Shown here: piece by piece, positions 17,822 to 27,041 of the stretch
Layout: every line of letters begins with the position of its first letter
How positions within the stretch are numbered: the stretch's first letter is position 1
Origin: DATMBF01 sp035559595
GTDB lineage: Bacteria > Bacteroidota > Ignavibacteria > UBA10030
Assembly (NCBI GenBank): GCA_035559595.1
Contig: DATMBF010000048.1
Coordinates: 1-64,000, forward strand
DNA length: 64,000 nt
Direction of reading: 5' to 3'
Position numbers and translations under genes: made by a program
The notes under the pieces: generated by a model
Databases searched by the model: none
The model's input: only the letters and a program-made list of their open reading frames with translations
What the model was told of the DNA's origin: nothing

Positions 17822-19513
17822 CTACGAGAGCAAATCGTCCCTTTGCCGCAGTGCTTCTTCCTCTTTGAGGCGAATTGCCTCCAGTGTGCCATTCGATGCT
17901 GCTGCGATCACCTCGGCAAGGTGGTGGGCTGACAAAACGTGAGGAAGGAGAACGTAATCCGCTCCCGCTTCATACATTGCCAAGGCGTCTGCAACCGAGG
18001 AAGCGTGCACGATAATCTTCGCCTTGAGATTTCGTGATTTCAAGAACTGAAGTAATTTGAAATTTGTCGTGCCCCGTAAAAAGTCGTCCGAAATTGTACT
18101 CACGATAATACTCGCCCTTTCAAGTCCGGCTTCTTCCAGTGCATCAAAATGGCTTACGTCCACATACGAGGCGGCTATTCCTCTCGCTTTGAGCTTGGTC
18201 AGAGCAGTCGGATTGAAATCAAGTACCCGCAACTCATCATGCCGCCCGGAAAGAGAGTGAACCAGCGAGCTTCCAATGCGGTAACATCCCAAAATCAGAA
18301 TCTCATTCTCCTTGGAAATATCAGACTCCTCTCTCTGGTGATGGGAGCTCTTCAGTCCGAAAGATTCGAGGAGTGCCATGCCAATTCTGGCTAGGGAATG
18401 GCCCCGCATGATGAGGTACGTCGAGAATGTTGAGGTCACCACAAGAGTCGTTGCGATGATCGACACGATCTCTGCGGAAATGTGCCCGTAGCCAATACCG
18501 AGGGTGGCAATCACAAGCGAAAATTCGCTCGATTGTGCAAGGGCAACAGAGGAAAGAATGCCAACGCGACTGCCAAGATTTAAAGCGTACGCCACGGGAA
18601 AGATCGTCAGAAACCGACTGAGCATAATGAAGAGCGAGAGGATCCCACCAGCCACGAAGGTATCCGATGAATCGAAGAGGATCTGCATCCCCAGCGAAAC
18701 AAAAAAGAGCGTCACGAAAAAATCCCTTAGTGATCGGAGTTTCACGATGACATCATGACTATAGGGGAATGTCGATATGCTGACTCCGGCAATCAGTGCA
18801 CCCATAGCGATGGAGAAATTGGCCTTCAAGGCAAGCCAGCACATGACGAAGCACCAGGCAATTGAGAGGATGAGCACCAGCTCGGGGTTCTGTGCAATGC
18901 GCTTGTACACGGCGGGAAGGACATACTTGCTTGCCAGAAAGCTGATGGCAATCAGACCCAAGCCCATAACAATCGAAAGAGCAATTGGCCCCCATGAGGG
19001 ACTGTTGATATTACTCTGGGCGGCAAGCACGAAGATTGCAAGGACGTCTTGGACAAGGAGGATACCGAGGCTGATCCTTCCGGGTAATGTATCCAACTCA
19101 CCTTGATCGCTGAGGAGCTTCACAACGATCATTGTGCTGCTAAACGAGAGAGCAACGCCGATATACGCAGCCGTCAGTCCCTCGAAGCCAAGCCACGTCG
19201 CAAGAAAGAAGCCGATGACTGAGCAAAGGACGACCTGAATCACTCCGATGACTGCCGATACCGTGCCCGAGCGGGCAAACTTCTTGACATCGATTTCGAG
19301 ACCTACAATGAAAAGAAGAAAAGCGAGGCCGAGTTCGGAGAGGGCGAAGATATCCTCCTGCTTTTCAATCAGACGTAATCCAGCCGGACCGATGAGAATG
19401 CCGGCGGCGATGTAGCCGATAATCGGAGGTTGGCGAAGGAATTGGGCAAAATAGGAAAGCACAGAGGCGGCAACGATGGAGAGCCCGATCGCGTAAAGAA
19501 GTGCTGAATGCAT
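17822..19513 (-). CDS. Cation:proton antiporter of CPA2 type with TrkA-N (RCK) domain
   Basis: The 563-residue protein has twelve or thirteen membrane helices (1-380) typical of Kef/YbaL antiporters, opening with QPPIIGYIAAGILIGPAGLRL. The cytosolic RCK_N domain (about 400-520) has ILGCYRIGSSLVHSL in place of the classic GxGxxG nucleotide loop, then an acidic-ended strand (LRVLDFNP). It likely exchanges K+ (or Na+) for protons under nucleotide control. The altered Rossmann glycines (GCYRIG) may change nucleotide affinity. It is divergent from the second antiporter gene at 19669. Confidence 0.9.
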   Translation of the reverse strand: MHSALLYAIGLSIVAASVLSYFAQFLRQPPIIGYIAAGILIGPAGLRLIEKQEDIFALSELGLAFLLFIVGLEIDVKKFARSGTVSAVIGVIQVVLCSVIGFFLATWLGFEGLTAAYIGVALSFSSTMIVVKLLSDQGELDTLPGRISLGILLVQDVLAIFVLAAQSNINSPSWGPIALSIVMGLGLIAISFLASKYVLPAVYKRIAQNPELVLILSIAWCFVMCWLALKANFSIAMGALIAGVSISTFPYSHDVIVKLRSLRDFFVTLFFVSLGMQILFDSSDTFVAGGILSLFIMLSRFLTIFPVAYALNLGSRVGILSSVALAQSSEFSLVIATLGIGYGHISAEIVSIIATTLVVTSTFSTYLIMRGHSLARIGMALLESFGLKSSHHQREESDISKENEILILGCYRIGSSLVHSLSGRHDELRVLDFNPTALTKLKARGIAASYVDVSHFDALEEAGLERASIIVSTISDDFLRGTTNFKLLQFLKSRNLKAKIIVHASSVADALAMYEAGADYVLLPHVLSAHHLAEVIAAASNGTLEAIRLKEEEALRQRDDLLS

Positions 19514-19668
19514 GCACGGATGCTACGAAATCTTTCCCTGATGTTCAATGAGCAAGTAGGGCGTTGCCATCGCGCAACAATTCGTTCGAGCAGCCCTCCG
19601 GTTCCTTGACAAGAAAATATCGGCTATGATTTTCTTTTTCACCCAATCCTGACTAAATTATCCTCGCC

Positions 19669-21141
19669 ATGATAGGTATCGATCCTCTTCTTCTTATCGG
19701 TGCTGTTCTTATTCTCTTGAGCATCCTCCTGGCGAAAGTTTCGGATAACCTTGGAGTGCCGACACTTCTGCTGTTTCTTGCCGTCGGGATGCTTGCAGGC
19801 TCTGAAGGTCCGGGCGGAATTTATTTCGACGATGCGGGGCTTGCGCAATCTATCGGAATCATCGCCCTCATCTTTATTTTGTTTGCGGGAGGCGTCGACA
19901 CACACTGGGAGAGTGTTCGTCCTGTTCTTTGGCATTCGGTGGGGTTGGCAACTGTAGGCGTTTTTCTGACCGCGGTGAGTATTGGTCTCTTCTGCGTGGC
20001 TGTTCTGGATTTTTCACCCGTGTCCGGGTTGCTTCTTGGAGCAATTATCTCATCGACCGATGCGGCCGCAGTGTTCAATGTACTTCGATCCAAGAGCGTT
20101 AGCCTGAAAGGGAATCTTCGCCCCCTGCTGGAACTCGAGTCCGGAAGCAATGACCCGATGGCCGTGTTTCTGACTGTCGGGATGATTGAGCTCTCTCTGG
20201 CTCCTGAAATGAGTATGCTGAAGCTTGTTGCTCTTTTCGTCACGCAAATGAGTTTAGGTGGACTTCTGGGTGTTCTCGGCGGCAAATCTATGGTCTGGAT
20301 GCTCAACCGGCTCCGTTCTCCCTATGAGGGGATCTACCCTGTCGCGGGTCTTGCGTTTGCGGTGGCAATCTATGGTTCGGCTGCAGTCATCGGTGGAAGC
20401 GGCTTTCTCGCTGTGTATGTTGCTGGCGTCATCGTTGGAAACAGTGACATTGTTCAGAAGCGCTGGCTTCTCCGTTTCTTTGATGGTTTGGCTTGGATGA
20501 GTCAGATCGCAATGTTCCTCACATTGGGGTTGCTCGTTTTTCCCTCACAACTTCTGGCTGTGATAGGACCGGGACTTCTCGTTTCCGGTTTTCTTATGTT
20601 CGTGGCGCGCCCGCTCAGTGTTCTTGTGGTTTTTGCCAGAGCCAATTTCGAATGGCGCGAAAAAGCCTTCATCTCGTGGGTTGGGCTTCGAGGGGCAGTA
20701 CCGATTATCCTCGCAACGTTCCCCTTGCTTGCCAACGTACCCAATGCGAACATGATATTTAATCTCGTCTTCTTTATCGTGCTAACATCGGTCCTGCTGC
20801 AAGGGTGGTCTATTCCTCTTGTTGCCAAAACACTGAGAGTCGACGCACCTCTGGAAAAGAAACGGCGCTATCCTCTCGAATTCGATCGGATGGAAGGAAT
20901 CGATGCTGAGCTCGTCGAGCTTATCGTTCCATTCCGTTCAGGCATGGCGGGAAAGTCTATTGTCGATCTCCATATGCCACAAGGGAGCATCATCGTGCTT
21001 ATTGGGCGGGATGACAAGTTCATAATTCCCCAAGGAGACACAGTGCTCCAAGAAGGAGACACATTGCTGGCTCTCGTGCATCAAAACGACCTTCCGCGCG
21101 TGCGCAAGATCTTTTCTGAGAAACGAGACTCGCAAGAGTAA
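19669..21141 (+). CDS. K+/H+ antiporter, NhaP2/CvrA family with TrkA-C domain
   Basis: The 490-residue CPA1-type antiporter has about twelve membrane helices with family motifs ISSTDAAAVFNVLR (about 126-139), LELESGSNDPMAVFLT (about 147-162) and SWVGLRGAVPIILATF (about 337-352). A C-terminal TrkA-C/RCK_C domain (about 408-490; GKSIVDLHMPQGSIIVLIGRD) follows. NhaP2 enzymes export K+ at high cytosolic pH or K+. The missing CorC_HlyC domain makes it slightly shorter than E. coli CvrA. Together with the divergent CPA2 antiporter it forms an ion-homeostasis pair. Confidence 0.92.
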   Translation: MIGIDPLLLIGAVLILLSILLAKVSDNLGVPTLLLFLAVGMLAGSEGPGGIYFDDAGLAQSIGIIALIFILFAGGVDTHWESVRPVLWHSVGLATVGVFLTAVSIGLFCVAVLDFSPVSGLLLGAIISSTDAAAVFNVLRSKSVSLKGNLRPLLELESGSNDPMAVFLTVGMIELSLAPEMSMLKLVALFVTQMSLGGLLGVLGGKSMVWMLNRLRSPYEGIYPVAGLAFAVAIYGSAAVIGGSGFLAVYVAGVIVGNSDIVQKRWLLRFFDGLAWMSQIAMFLTLGLLVFPSQLLAVIGPGLLVSGFLMFVARPLSVLVVFARANFEWREKAFISWVGLRGAVPIILATFPLLANVPNANMIFNLVFFIVLTSVLLQGWSIPLVAKTLRVDAPLEKKRRYPLEFDRMEGIDAELVELIVPFRSGMAGKSIVDLHMPQGSIIVLIGRDDKFIIPQGDTVLQEGDTLLALVHQNDLPRVRKIFSEKRDSQE

Positions 21142-21153
21142 ACCGCCGTCTGC

Positions 21154-21181
21154 GGAGACACTTGTGTGAACACAAATCTCC
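21154..21181. terminator. Hairpin after the NhaP2 gene, terminator-like without U-tract
   Basis: GGAGA and TCTCC flank an inner TTGTGT-GA-ACACAA stem, giving a long, slightly bulged hairpin 12 bp after the stop codon. No T-run follows, so intrinsic termination is uncertain. Confidence 0.35.
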
Positions 21182-21238
21182 TCCGAGTTTCGTACATTTG
21201 AGAGCAAACCCATGAAGCTTAACAGCCCCGCTCGGTAG

Positions 21239-21440
21239 AAGTGTGCGTTTGTCGAAAGCCTCTTCGTCCCTGTGAGTCGCGACAGAATTCTCATGTCTGC
21301 TTTTCTCTGTCCAGAGGCACGATAAGTTCGGATTCAATTCGCTACCGACAACGATTCTTGAAGAGGATGACTCGTTGGTTGTTATCGGTTATCCCGAGCA
21401 AATCACGGATGTTCGCATGGCATCAAGCAACAACCCGTAA
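21239..21440 (+). pseudogene. Decayed remnant of a TrkA-C (RCK_C) domain
   Basis: The frame ending at TAA 21438 reads FGFNSLPTTILEEDDSLVVIG then YPEQITDV. This matches the closing strand pair of RCK_C domains (pattern: N-P-x-P-x-T-x-L-E-E-G-D-x-L-x-V-I-G-x-x-E-Q). The preceding part continues in a neighbouring frame (SRDRILMSAFLCPEAR, 21272-21320) only if one frameshift is allowed, and it ends upstream at a TAG. No start codon or ribosome site fits. It is probably what is left of a K+ channel or antiporter gene once next to the two intact antiporters. The call rests on pattern recognition. Confidence 0.45.
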
Positions 21441-21451
21441 GGAATTTATCC

Positions 21452-22489
21452 ATGACAATACTGATTGGCCTTATCTTTCTTCTCGCACTCGCACAGGAGA
21501 CGGAGGCACAGACTGGAACGCTCGTTGTTCTGAACAAATCGGATCATACAGCTTCCCTCATTGCGCTTCCACGAGGAGAAACCATTGCAGTACTTCCAAC
21601 CGGTCATGGTCCTCATGAAGTTGCCGTGTCTCCCAACGGGAAATTTGCTTTGGTCTGCAACTACGGCACTGCTCAGGCACCGGGGCATTCGCTCACAATG
21701 TTGGATATTCCTGAGAAGAAAAAGGTGAAGGATATTGATCTGGGGAACTATAAGCGTCCACACGGGATTGCTTGGATGTCTGGCTCGAACACGGTGGTCG
21801 TTACTGTTGAAGCGAACAAGGCTGTTGTTCTTGTGGACGTGAATGAGGGAAAAGTCCTTCACGCGATCGAAACGGACCAGAATGTCTCTCACATGGTGGT
21901 TGTGGCGCCAAGAAACGACCGTGCATTTGTCGCAAACATCGGGTCCGGAACAATGACAGCGCTCGATTTGGTTGGGAAGAAGAAGATCGCCGAAGTCGAA
22001 ACGGGCCCCGGGGCCGAAGGCATTGATCTAACGCCGGACGGCGGCGAGGTGTGGGTGACAAACCGCGCCGCAAACACTGTTTCCATTATTGATGCGCTGA
22101 CTCTCAAAATCGTCGCTACGTTGGAATCCAAAGACTTTCCCATTCGCTGCAAAATCACTCCGGATGGTCGGTATGCCCTGGTTTCAAATGCCCGATCAGG
22201 AGAGGTGGCGGTGTTTGATGTAAAGGAGCGGAAGGAAATCCGTCGAATCAAGATGGAGCTCGATCCGGTCAATGAAACGGATAAGCGACTCTTTGGCGAT
22301 CAGTTTGGAAGAAGTCCCGTGCCTATCGGCATCCTCATTCATCCCGGCGGCACCCATGCCTACGTTGCGAACAGCAATGCCGATATGGTGACGGTACTTG
22401 ACCTTAGGCAATGGAAGGTTGTCGGTCGAATCAAGACGGGCAAAGAACCGGACGGATTGGGATATTCTCCTCTGGATGTAACACGCTGA
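21452..22489 (+). CDS. Exported YVTN/YncE-like beta-propeller protein
   Basis: The 345-residue protein has a short signal peptide (about 1-19, ending near TEAQ) and a series of roughly 42-residue blades with the YVTN-repeat pattern, such as GPHEVAVSPNGKFALVCNYG, GAEGIDLTPDGGEVWVTNRA and PIGILIHPGGTHAYVANSNA. It is predicted to be a seven-bladed periplasmic or secreted propeller. The ligand is unknown; homologues bind DNA, metals or other proteins, so no function should be inferred. AAGGAA precedes ATG 21452 at normal spacing. It is followed after 10 bp by a DNA methyltransferase on the same strand. Confidence 0.9.
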   Translation: MTILIGLIFLLALAQETEAQTGTLVVLNKSDHTASLIALPRGETIAVLPTGHGPHEVAVSPNGKFALVCNYGTAQAPGHSLTMLDIPEKKKVKDIDLGNYKRPHGIAWMSGSNTVVVTVEANKAVVLVDVNEGKVLHAIETDQNVSHMVVVAPRNDRAFVANIGSGTMTALDLVGKKKIAEVETGPGAEGIDLTPDGGEVWVTNRAANTVSIIDALTLKIVATLESKDFPIRCKITPDGRYALVSNARSGEVAVFDVKERKEIRRIKMELDPVNETDKRLFGDQFGRSPVPIGILIHPGGTHAYVANSNADMVTVLDLRQWKVVGRIKTGKEPDGLGYSPLDVTR

Positions 22490-22499
22490 GCCGTCTCCG

Positions 22500-23198
22500 A
22501 TGAACATTACTCACCGGGTGTACTTCAAAGATTGCCTGCGATTCCTCTCACTTGTTCCCGACCGCAGTATTGATCTTATTGTCACGGATCCGCCGTACGG
22601 TCAAAACTACTCCACCGGCCGAAGAAAGAACACCATCCGCGGCACAACGCGAATCGCTAATGATACCGGCGAGTTGAACATTCCGTATCTCATGGCGGAG
22701 TTTGACCGCGTGACGAAGCCGCAAAGTCATGTCTATATTTTTACGAGCTGGAAGACAGTGGATCTCTGGAAGCAAGAATTCGAACGGTACTTCACGCTCA
22801 AGAACATTCTCATCTGGTCGAAAGATAACCACACGGCGGGTGACCTTCACTGGAGCTATGCCCAGTCGTACGAAATGATCTTGTTTGGAATGAAGGGAAG
22901 GAAACGACTGCATGGGCGACGCGATCGCGATTCAGTATACTATCCGAAGATCAAAACCCACCAGCAGACTCACCTGCTCCAAAAACCCGAAGCGCTTCTC
23001 GAGTACTTGATCAAGAAATCATCGAATCGTGGCGACACGGTTCTGGATCCTTTTGCCGGGTCCGGCACAACCGGACTTTGCTGCGCGAGGCTCGGTCGCA
23101 ACAGTGTACAGTTTGAAATTGATCGTCGCTACCGTCCGGCACTTCTCCGCCGCCTTCGCCAGGCACTGAGTAAGACACAATCCATCGTAGAGTCGTAA
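22500..23198 (+). CDS. DNA N6-adenine or N4-cytosine methyltransferase, orphan
   Basis: This 232-residue enzyme carries motif IV DPPYGQNY (residues 30-37) before motif I FAGSGTTGL (about 190-198), the beta-class order of small site-specific methyltransferases (N6_N4_Mtase family). DPPY is compatible with N6-adenine or N4-cytosine methylation. No target-recognition insert longer than about 100 residues is present, and no restriction endonuclease gene is nearby, so it is an orphan or phage-type enzyme. No convincing ribosome site precedes ATG 22500. Recognition site unknown. Confidence 0.9.
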   Translation: MNITHRVYFKDCLRFLSLVPDRSIDLIVTDPPYGQNYSTGRRKNTIRGTTRIANDTGELNIPYLMAEFDRVTKPQSHVYIFTSWKTVDLWKQEFERYFTLKNILIWSKDNHTAGDLHWSYAQSYEMILFGMKGRKRLHGRRDRDSVYYPKIKTHQQTHLLQKPEALLEYLIKKSSNRGDTVLDPFAGSGTTGLCCARLGRNSVQFEIDRRYRPALLRRLRQALSKTQSIVES

Positions 23199-23342
23199 GA
23201 AGAGTTGTGACAAGAGCCCATTCCGGCTAACCACAGAGTGCTTTCCGTGTCTCGTGCTCCGCGTTCCGGCGGATCCTCAAAAATGATCCAAATCCAGAGG
23301 AGGAAATTGGTTTGCAATGACCTTTTGGACGGCCTCTCAACA

Positions 23343-23377
23343 AACAAAAAGGCGGTGCTCGTGAGGAACACCGCCTT
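23343..23377 (-). terminator. Rho-independent terminator of the small secreted Cys protein gene
   Basis: AAGGCGGTG / CACCGCCTT, a 9-bp perfect stem with an 11-nt loop, is followed on the minus strand by TTTTTGTTTG, 28 bp after the stop codon at 23405. Confidence 0.88.
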
Positions 23378-23404
23378 CATTCGGATCTTCTCCGTAAAAC
23401 CTTC

Positions 23405-23776
23405 TTACTTCGCCATCGCTACCGTCTTAATCATCAATCCATTGACTCCACCCTTCGCGCGCGCAAAGCCCTTCGCTTCCACCGTGTGGCCGATATGATC
23501 CATCAGAAGATGGTTCGGATTGTTCTTGTGGTCATCCGGCAGAAGTGAAACATAGAGATTCCCATCAGCGGTGAGAATGCCCAGGGATCCTCCAGCTTTT
23601 GCACATGCCTGGGCGCACTTGACGTGCTCAGGCCCTTTTGCTCCACCCATGAGATAACACGCAACATCAACAACCTCTCCTTTTACCGTCATTTCTTTCT
23701 CTGCCTTCTTCTCCTGTGCAACAGCAGCGACGGCAATGATACAGAGAACTGCAAGGACCGCGATGAAGTGTTTCAT
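23405..23776 (-). CDS. Small secreted protein of unknown function with conserved cysteines
   Basis: The product is 123 residues from ATG 23776, chosen because AGGAGG lies just upstream; the frame is open back to 23827. Residues 1-20 are a signal peptide ending in AVAQ. The mature domain (about 28-123) begins with a strand MTVKGEVVDVACYL and then has C-A-Q-A-C near 54-58, giving three cysteines in total. Strands such as GNLYVSLLPDD and GHTVEAKGFAR suggest a small OB-like beta fold. I recognise this as a recurring uncharacterised periplasmic family but cannot name a function. Metal or thiol chemistry is possible from the cysteines. It is monocistronic with its own terminator. Confidence 0.85.
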   Translation of the reverse strand: MKHFIAVLAVLCIIAVAAVAQEKKAEKEMTVKGEVVDVACYLMGGAKGPEHVKCAQACAKAGGSLGILTADGNLYVSLLPDDHKNNPNHLLMDHIGHTVEAKGFARAKGGVNGLMIKTVAMAK

Positions 23777-23887
23777 AGAACCTCCTTTTTGTGATGGATG
23801 AACATGAATGTGATCCTGAGAATGCAAACTGGGACCTGGCGAGACCTATAACCGGAAGGAATGACCAGAGGTTCCCGCCAGCTCAGA

Positions 23888-25051
23888 TCAATATTCATTT
23901 ACGAAATCTACGATAGATCGGATTCCATCCGAAAACATCTCGCTTCGAGGAAGAAAACTGCAAACAACGTGGGAAGCGCTTTCGAGGCCGTAAAAATGAC
24001 CCGGATGAAGGAGAATCCCTTTTGAAATGAGCAGATCTTCGCACCATGACTCATCCGACTTCAATGAAGGCATCTTCATGATTGCACTCCATCCGCCTTC
24101 TACGGCTAATGCGGAAACAGAGGAATCTGCAACAATCTTGAGAAGAGCAGAATAATTCTTCCGAACCCGTTCCGCAATAATAGAAAAACGACTGTCACTT
24201 CGCAAGTAAGATGAAATCGCAAGTTGAACGGGCGTTGAAACCGAGAGATAGGTGTCCGCTATAACCTCGAGCCTCTCGCAGGCGTTTCGCACTTGTTGTG
24301 CTGGTCCCGACACGACAATCCACGAGAGTTTCATTTGCGGCAATCCACAGAGCTTGGAGAGGCCGTTGAGCGTAAAGGTCAGGACATCCGTGTTAGCGGC
24401 AAATGAACGAGCACGCTGAGTATCCTCCCGCATCGAAAATGGATGGAACACCTCATCGACGATCAAGGGAATTCCCTGACTCGCTGCAATACGGTTAATC
24501 TCTGCCGACTCCATGTGCTTTATGTACGAGCCGGTGGGATTATTGGGATGGAGGAGAATGATGCCCTTCGCGCGATCCTGTACTGACTTCAAAGAGGAAA
24601 GGTCAATATGCCACTCGCCGTCGTAGTTGAGGCGGTAGGTTGAGAGTCCGATAGCCTCGAGCTGTGTCAGGAATTCGAACAGCGGATAGCTCGGCGTTGG
24701 GATAAGCAGATGGTCGCCGGGATCGCACAGAAGTTTGAAGATGTGTGAGTAGGCCTCGCTTGTTCCAGATGTGATGATGATATGGTTCGGATCAACGTCA
24801 ACACCGTGTCGACCATACCAATCGGCAATTGCTTCCCGTGCAACGAAGAGGCCTTTAGGGTCCGGAGTGTAGGTGAGACAGCTTCTGTTCAGCAGCGGTG
24901 GGAGAATTTCGTCTTCGTCGAAACTGAATTCACAAGTGGTAGGATTGGAATTGGTGAGGTCGATGACCGGTTTGCCGCGGGAACGTCGCTCGTGGAGGAG
25001 TGTTGTTAAACGATTCGAGGCAAGATTCCATCGGGTTCTATGAGAGAACAT
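23888..25051 (-). CDS. PLP-dependent aminotransferase, class I/II
   Basis: This 387-residue fold-type I enzyme has SGTSEAYSHIFKLL (about 94-107) at the cofactor phosphate site, HPNNPTGS near 168-175, the aspartate in IVDEVFHPF near 198-206, and the Schiff-base lysine in NGLSKLCGLPQMKLSW near 230-245. The closing arginine segment is less clear. It resembles aspartate/alanine-type aminotransferases of Bacteroidota. The amino donor cannot be told from sequence. It follows typA by 27 bp on the same strand and may be co-transcribed. Confidence 0.88.
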   Translation of the reverse strand: MFSHRTRWNLASNRLTTLLHERRSRGKPVIDLTNSNPTTCEFSFDEDEILPPLLNRSCLTYTPDPKGLFVAREAIADWYGRHGVDVDPNHIIITSGTSEAYSHIFKLLCDPGDHLLIPTPSYPLFEFLTQLEAIGLSTYRLNYDGEWHIDLSSLKSVQDRAKGIILLHPNNPTGSYIKHMESAEINRIAASQGIPLIVDEVFHPFSMREDTQRARSFAANTDVLTFTLNGLSKLCGLPQMKLSWIVVSGPAQQVRNACERLEVIADTYLSVSTPVQLAISSYLRSDSRFSIIAERVRKNYSALLKIVADSSVSALAVEGGWSAIMKMPSLKSDESWCEDLLISKGILLHPGHFYGLESASHVVCSFLPRSEMFSDGIRSIVDFVNEY

Positions 25052-25078
25052 TGCTCCACTGGGGAGGCGGGCATGTAG

Positions 25079-26953
25079 CTACGCCTCGACAAGTTCTGCT
25101 TTTTTCTTTGCCGCTCGCGATCGTTCGTTGTGATCCAGGTGACGCTTACGCAGTCGGATGGATTTGGGAGTTACCTCAACAAGCTCGTCGTCGCTGATCC
25201 ATTCAATTGCTTGTTCGAGTGTGAGCAAACGCGGTGGTTCCAGACGTACGGCCTCGTCGGCACCGGATGCCCGCATGTTGGTCAAATGCTTCGTCTTACA
25301 GACGTTGACAACCATGTCCTGTTCCCTGGAATTCTCACCAACGATCATTCCGGCATAGACGCGCGTGCCCGGCTCCACAAAGAAGGTAGACCGCTCCTGA
25401 AGTTTCCACATCGCGTAAGCGACAGCGATGCCATCTTCGAGTGCCACGAGTGCCCCTCGCGTTCGATGGGAAACCTCTCCCTTGAACGGCTCATAGCCAT
25501 GGAAGTTATGGTGGAGGACTCCGGTGCCTTTGGTTTGGGTGAGGAACTCTGAACGAAACCCTATCAAGCCGCGCGCGGGGACGACGAACTCCAGTCGGGT
25601 ATTCCCTTGCACTTGGATCATATGCTTCATTTCCCCACGTCGGTGACCGAGGTTCTCAATCACCACGCCAACATACTCATCCGGCACGTCGATGATCACG
25701 TGTTCCATCGGTTCGCAGAGCACATCCTCGATTCGTTTGTAAATAACCTCCGGTCTGGATACCTGAAACTCGTAGCCTTCTCGACGCATCGTCTCAATGA
25801 GAATGGCAAGATGCAGCTCCCCACGCCCACTGACTTTGAACACATCGGGGGAATCGGTGAGTTCAACGCGTAAACTCACATTCGAGCGCAATTCCCTCGC
25901 CAATCGCTCGCCCAGGTGTCGTGTTGTGACATACTTTCCTTCCTGACCTGCAAAGGGAGAGTTGTTGACGAGGAAGTTCATCGAAAGCGTCGGCTCTTCA
26001 ATGGAGACGAAGGGGAGTGGTGATGGGTCCGCCGCATCGGCAATGGTTTCTCCGATGTCGACATCCTCCATTCCGGCAAGTGCGATGATATCCCCTGCAT
26101 GTGCCTCTGGTACTTCAATGCGTTTGAGTCCCTCAAAGGTGTAAATCTTCGTCACACGCGCGTCTTCAATCGATCCATCCCGATGAACAACCTTCATTGG
26201 TCCCCCAAGCCTAATCGTTCCACGAACAATCCTTCCGATGCCGAGTCGGCCCAGATAATCATTGTAGTCGATGGTTGTGACAAGCATCTGGAATGGGGAG
26301 GCCTCATCTCCGTGTGGCGGCGGCACTCGCTTGATGATGGCTTCAAACAACGGCTCAAGATCGGTTCCTTCATCGGCCAATTCTCGCTTCGCAATTCCCT
26401 GCTTGGCGATTGTATAGACAACCGGAAAATCTAATTGTCGGTCATTGGCGCCAAGGGCAAGAAACAGCTCGAACACTTCATCAAGCACTTCGTGAGGTCG
26501 CGCATCCTTTCGGTCGATCTTGTTAATGACAACGATTGGCTGAAGATCAAGCTCAAGAGACTTCTTCAGCACGAATTTCGTGCCCGGAAGCGGCCCCTCA
26601 GCGGCATCAACCAAAAGCAACACGCCATCGACCATCTTGAGGGTCCGCTCGACCTCCCCTGCAAAATCGGAGTGCCCCGGTGTATCGACAATGTTGATCT
26701 TCACCCCGTGGGGAGCGTGCTTCGCCTTGTAGAGGACAGCGGTGTTTTTGGCAAGAATGGTGATTCCGCGCTCGCGCTCCAGTTCGTTAGAATCCATCAC
26801 ACGTGTCTGGACCTCCTGGTTAGCACGGAATGTTCCCGTCTGCCTCAGCATATGATCCACGAGGGTTGTCTTCCCGTGGTCAACATGGGCGATGATCGCA
26901 ATATTTCTGATATCTTCTCTTTGTTTACTCATTCCTCTCATTCCAAAAGTCAT
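25079..26953 (-). CDS. typA: Translational GTPase TypA/BipA
   Basis: The 600-plus-residue GTPase has all G motifs: AHVDHGKTT (G1), ERGITI (G2), DTPGHSDF (G3) and NKIDR (G4). EF-G-like domain II, domains III and V, and the TypA-specific C-terminal region (GTRVYAGMIVGENSR, then LTNMRASGADEAVRL) follow. It binds ribosomes and aids 50S assembly and growth under cold or stress. The N-terminus is ambiguous: ATG 26953 is nearest to GGAGGAGG (about 14 nt), whereas MSKQRED at 26932 aligns with the usual family start. A terminator-like hairpin sits in its leader. Confidence 0.95.
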   Translation of the reverse strand: MTFGMRGMSKQREDIRNIAIIAHVDHGKTTLVDHMLRQTGTFRANQEVQTRVMDSNELERERGITILAKNTAVLYKAKHAPHGVKINIVDTPGHSDFAGEVERTLKMVDGVLLLVDAAEGPLPGTKFVLKKSLELDLQPIVVINKIDRKDARPHEVLDEVFELFLALGANDRQLDFPVVYTIAKQGIAKRELADEGTDLEPLFEAIIKRVPPPHGDEASPFQMLVTTIDYNDYLGRLGIGRIVRGTIRLGGPMKVVHRDGSIEDARVTKIYTFEGLKRIEVPEAHAGDIIALAGMEDVDIGETIADAADPSPLPFVSIEEPTLSMNFLVNNSPFAGQEGKYVTTRHLGERLARELRSNVSLRVELTDSPDVFKVSGRGELHLAILIETMRREGYEFQVSRPEVIYKRIEDVLCEPMEHVIIDVPDEYVGVVIENLGHRRGEMKHMIQVQGNTRLEFVVPARGLIGFRSEFLTQTKGTGVLHHNFHGYEPFKGEVSHRTRGALVALEDGIAVAYAMWKLQERSTFFVEPGTRVYAGMIVGENSREQDMVVNVCKTKHLTNMRASGADEAVRLEPPRLLTLEQAIEWISDDELVEVTPKSIRLRKRHLDHNERSRAAKKKAELVEA

Positions 26954-26985
26954 CTCTGCGATGTGATCCTCCTCCACTGTATAGA

Positions 26986-27016
26986 ACAAAAATGCCTCGG
27001 TTGTTAGCCTGAGGCA
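26986..27016 (-). terminator. Second terminator-like hairpin, in the typA leader
   Basis: On the minus strand TGCCTC...GAGGCA, extended by two more pairs, is followed by ATTTTTGTT. It lies between the upstream gene's own terminator and typA. It is either a tandem terminator or an attenuator. Confidence 0.6.
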
Positions 27017-27041
27017 CTAGTAAGATACGGAAAAGTCGCCA

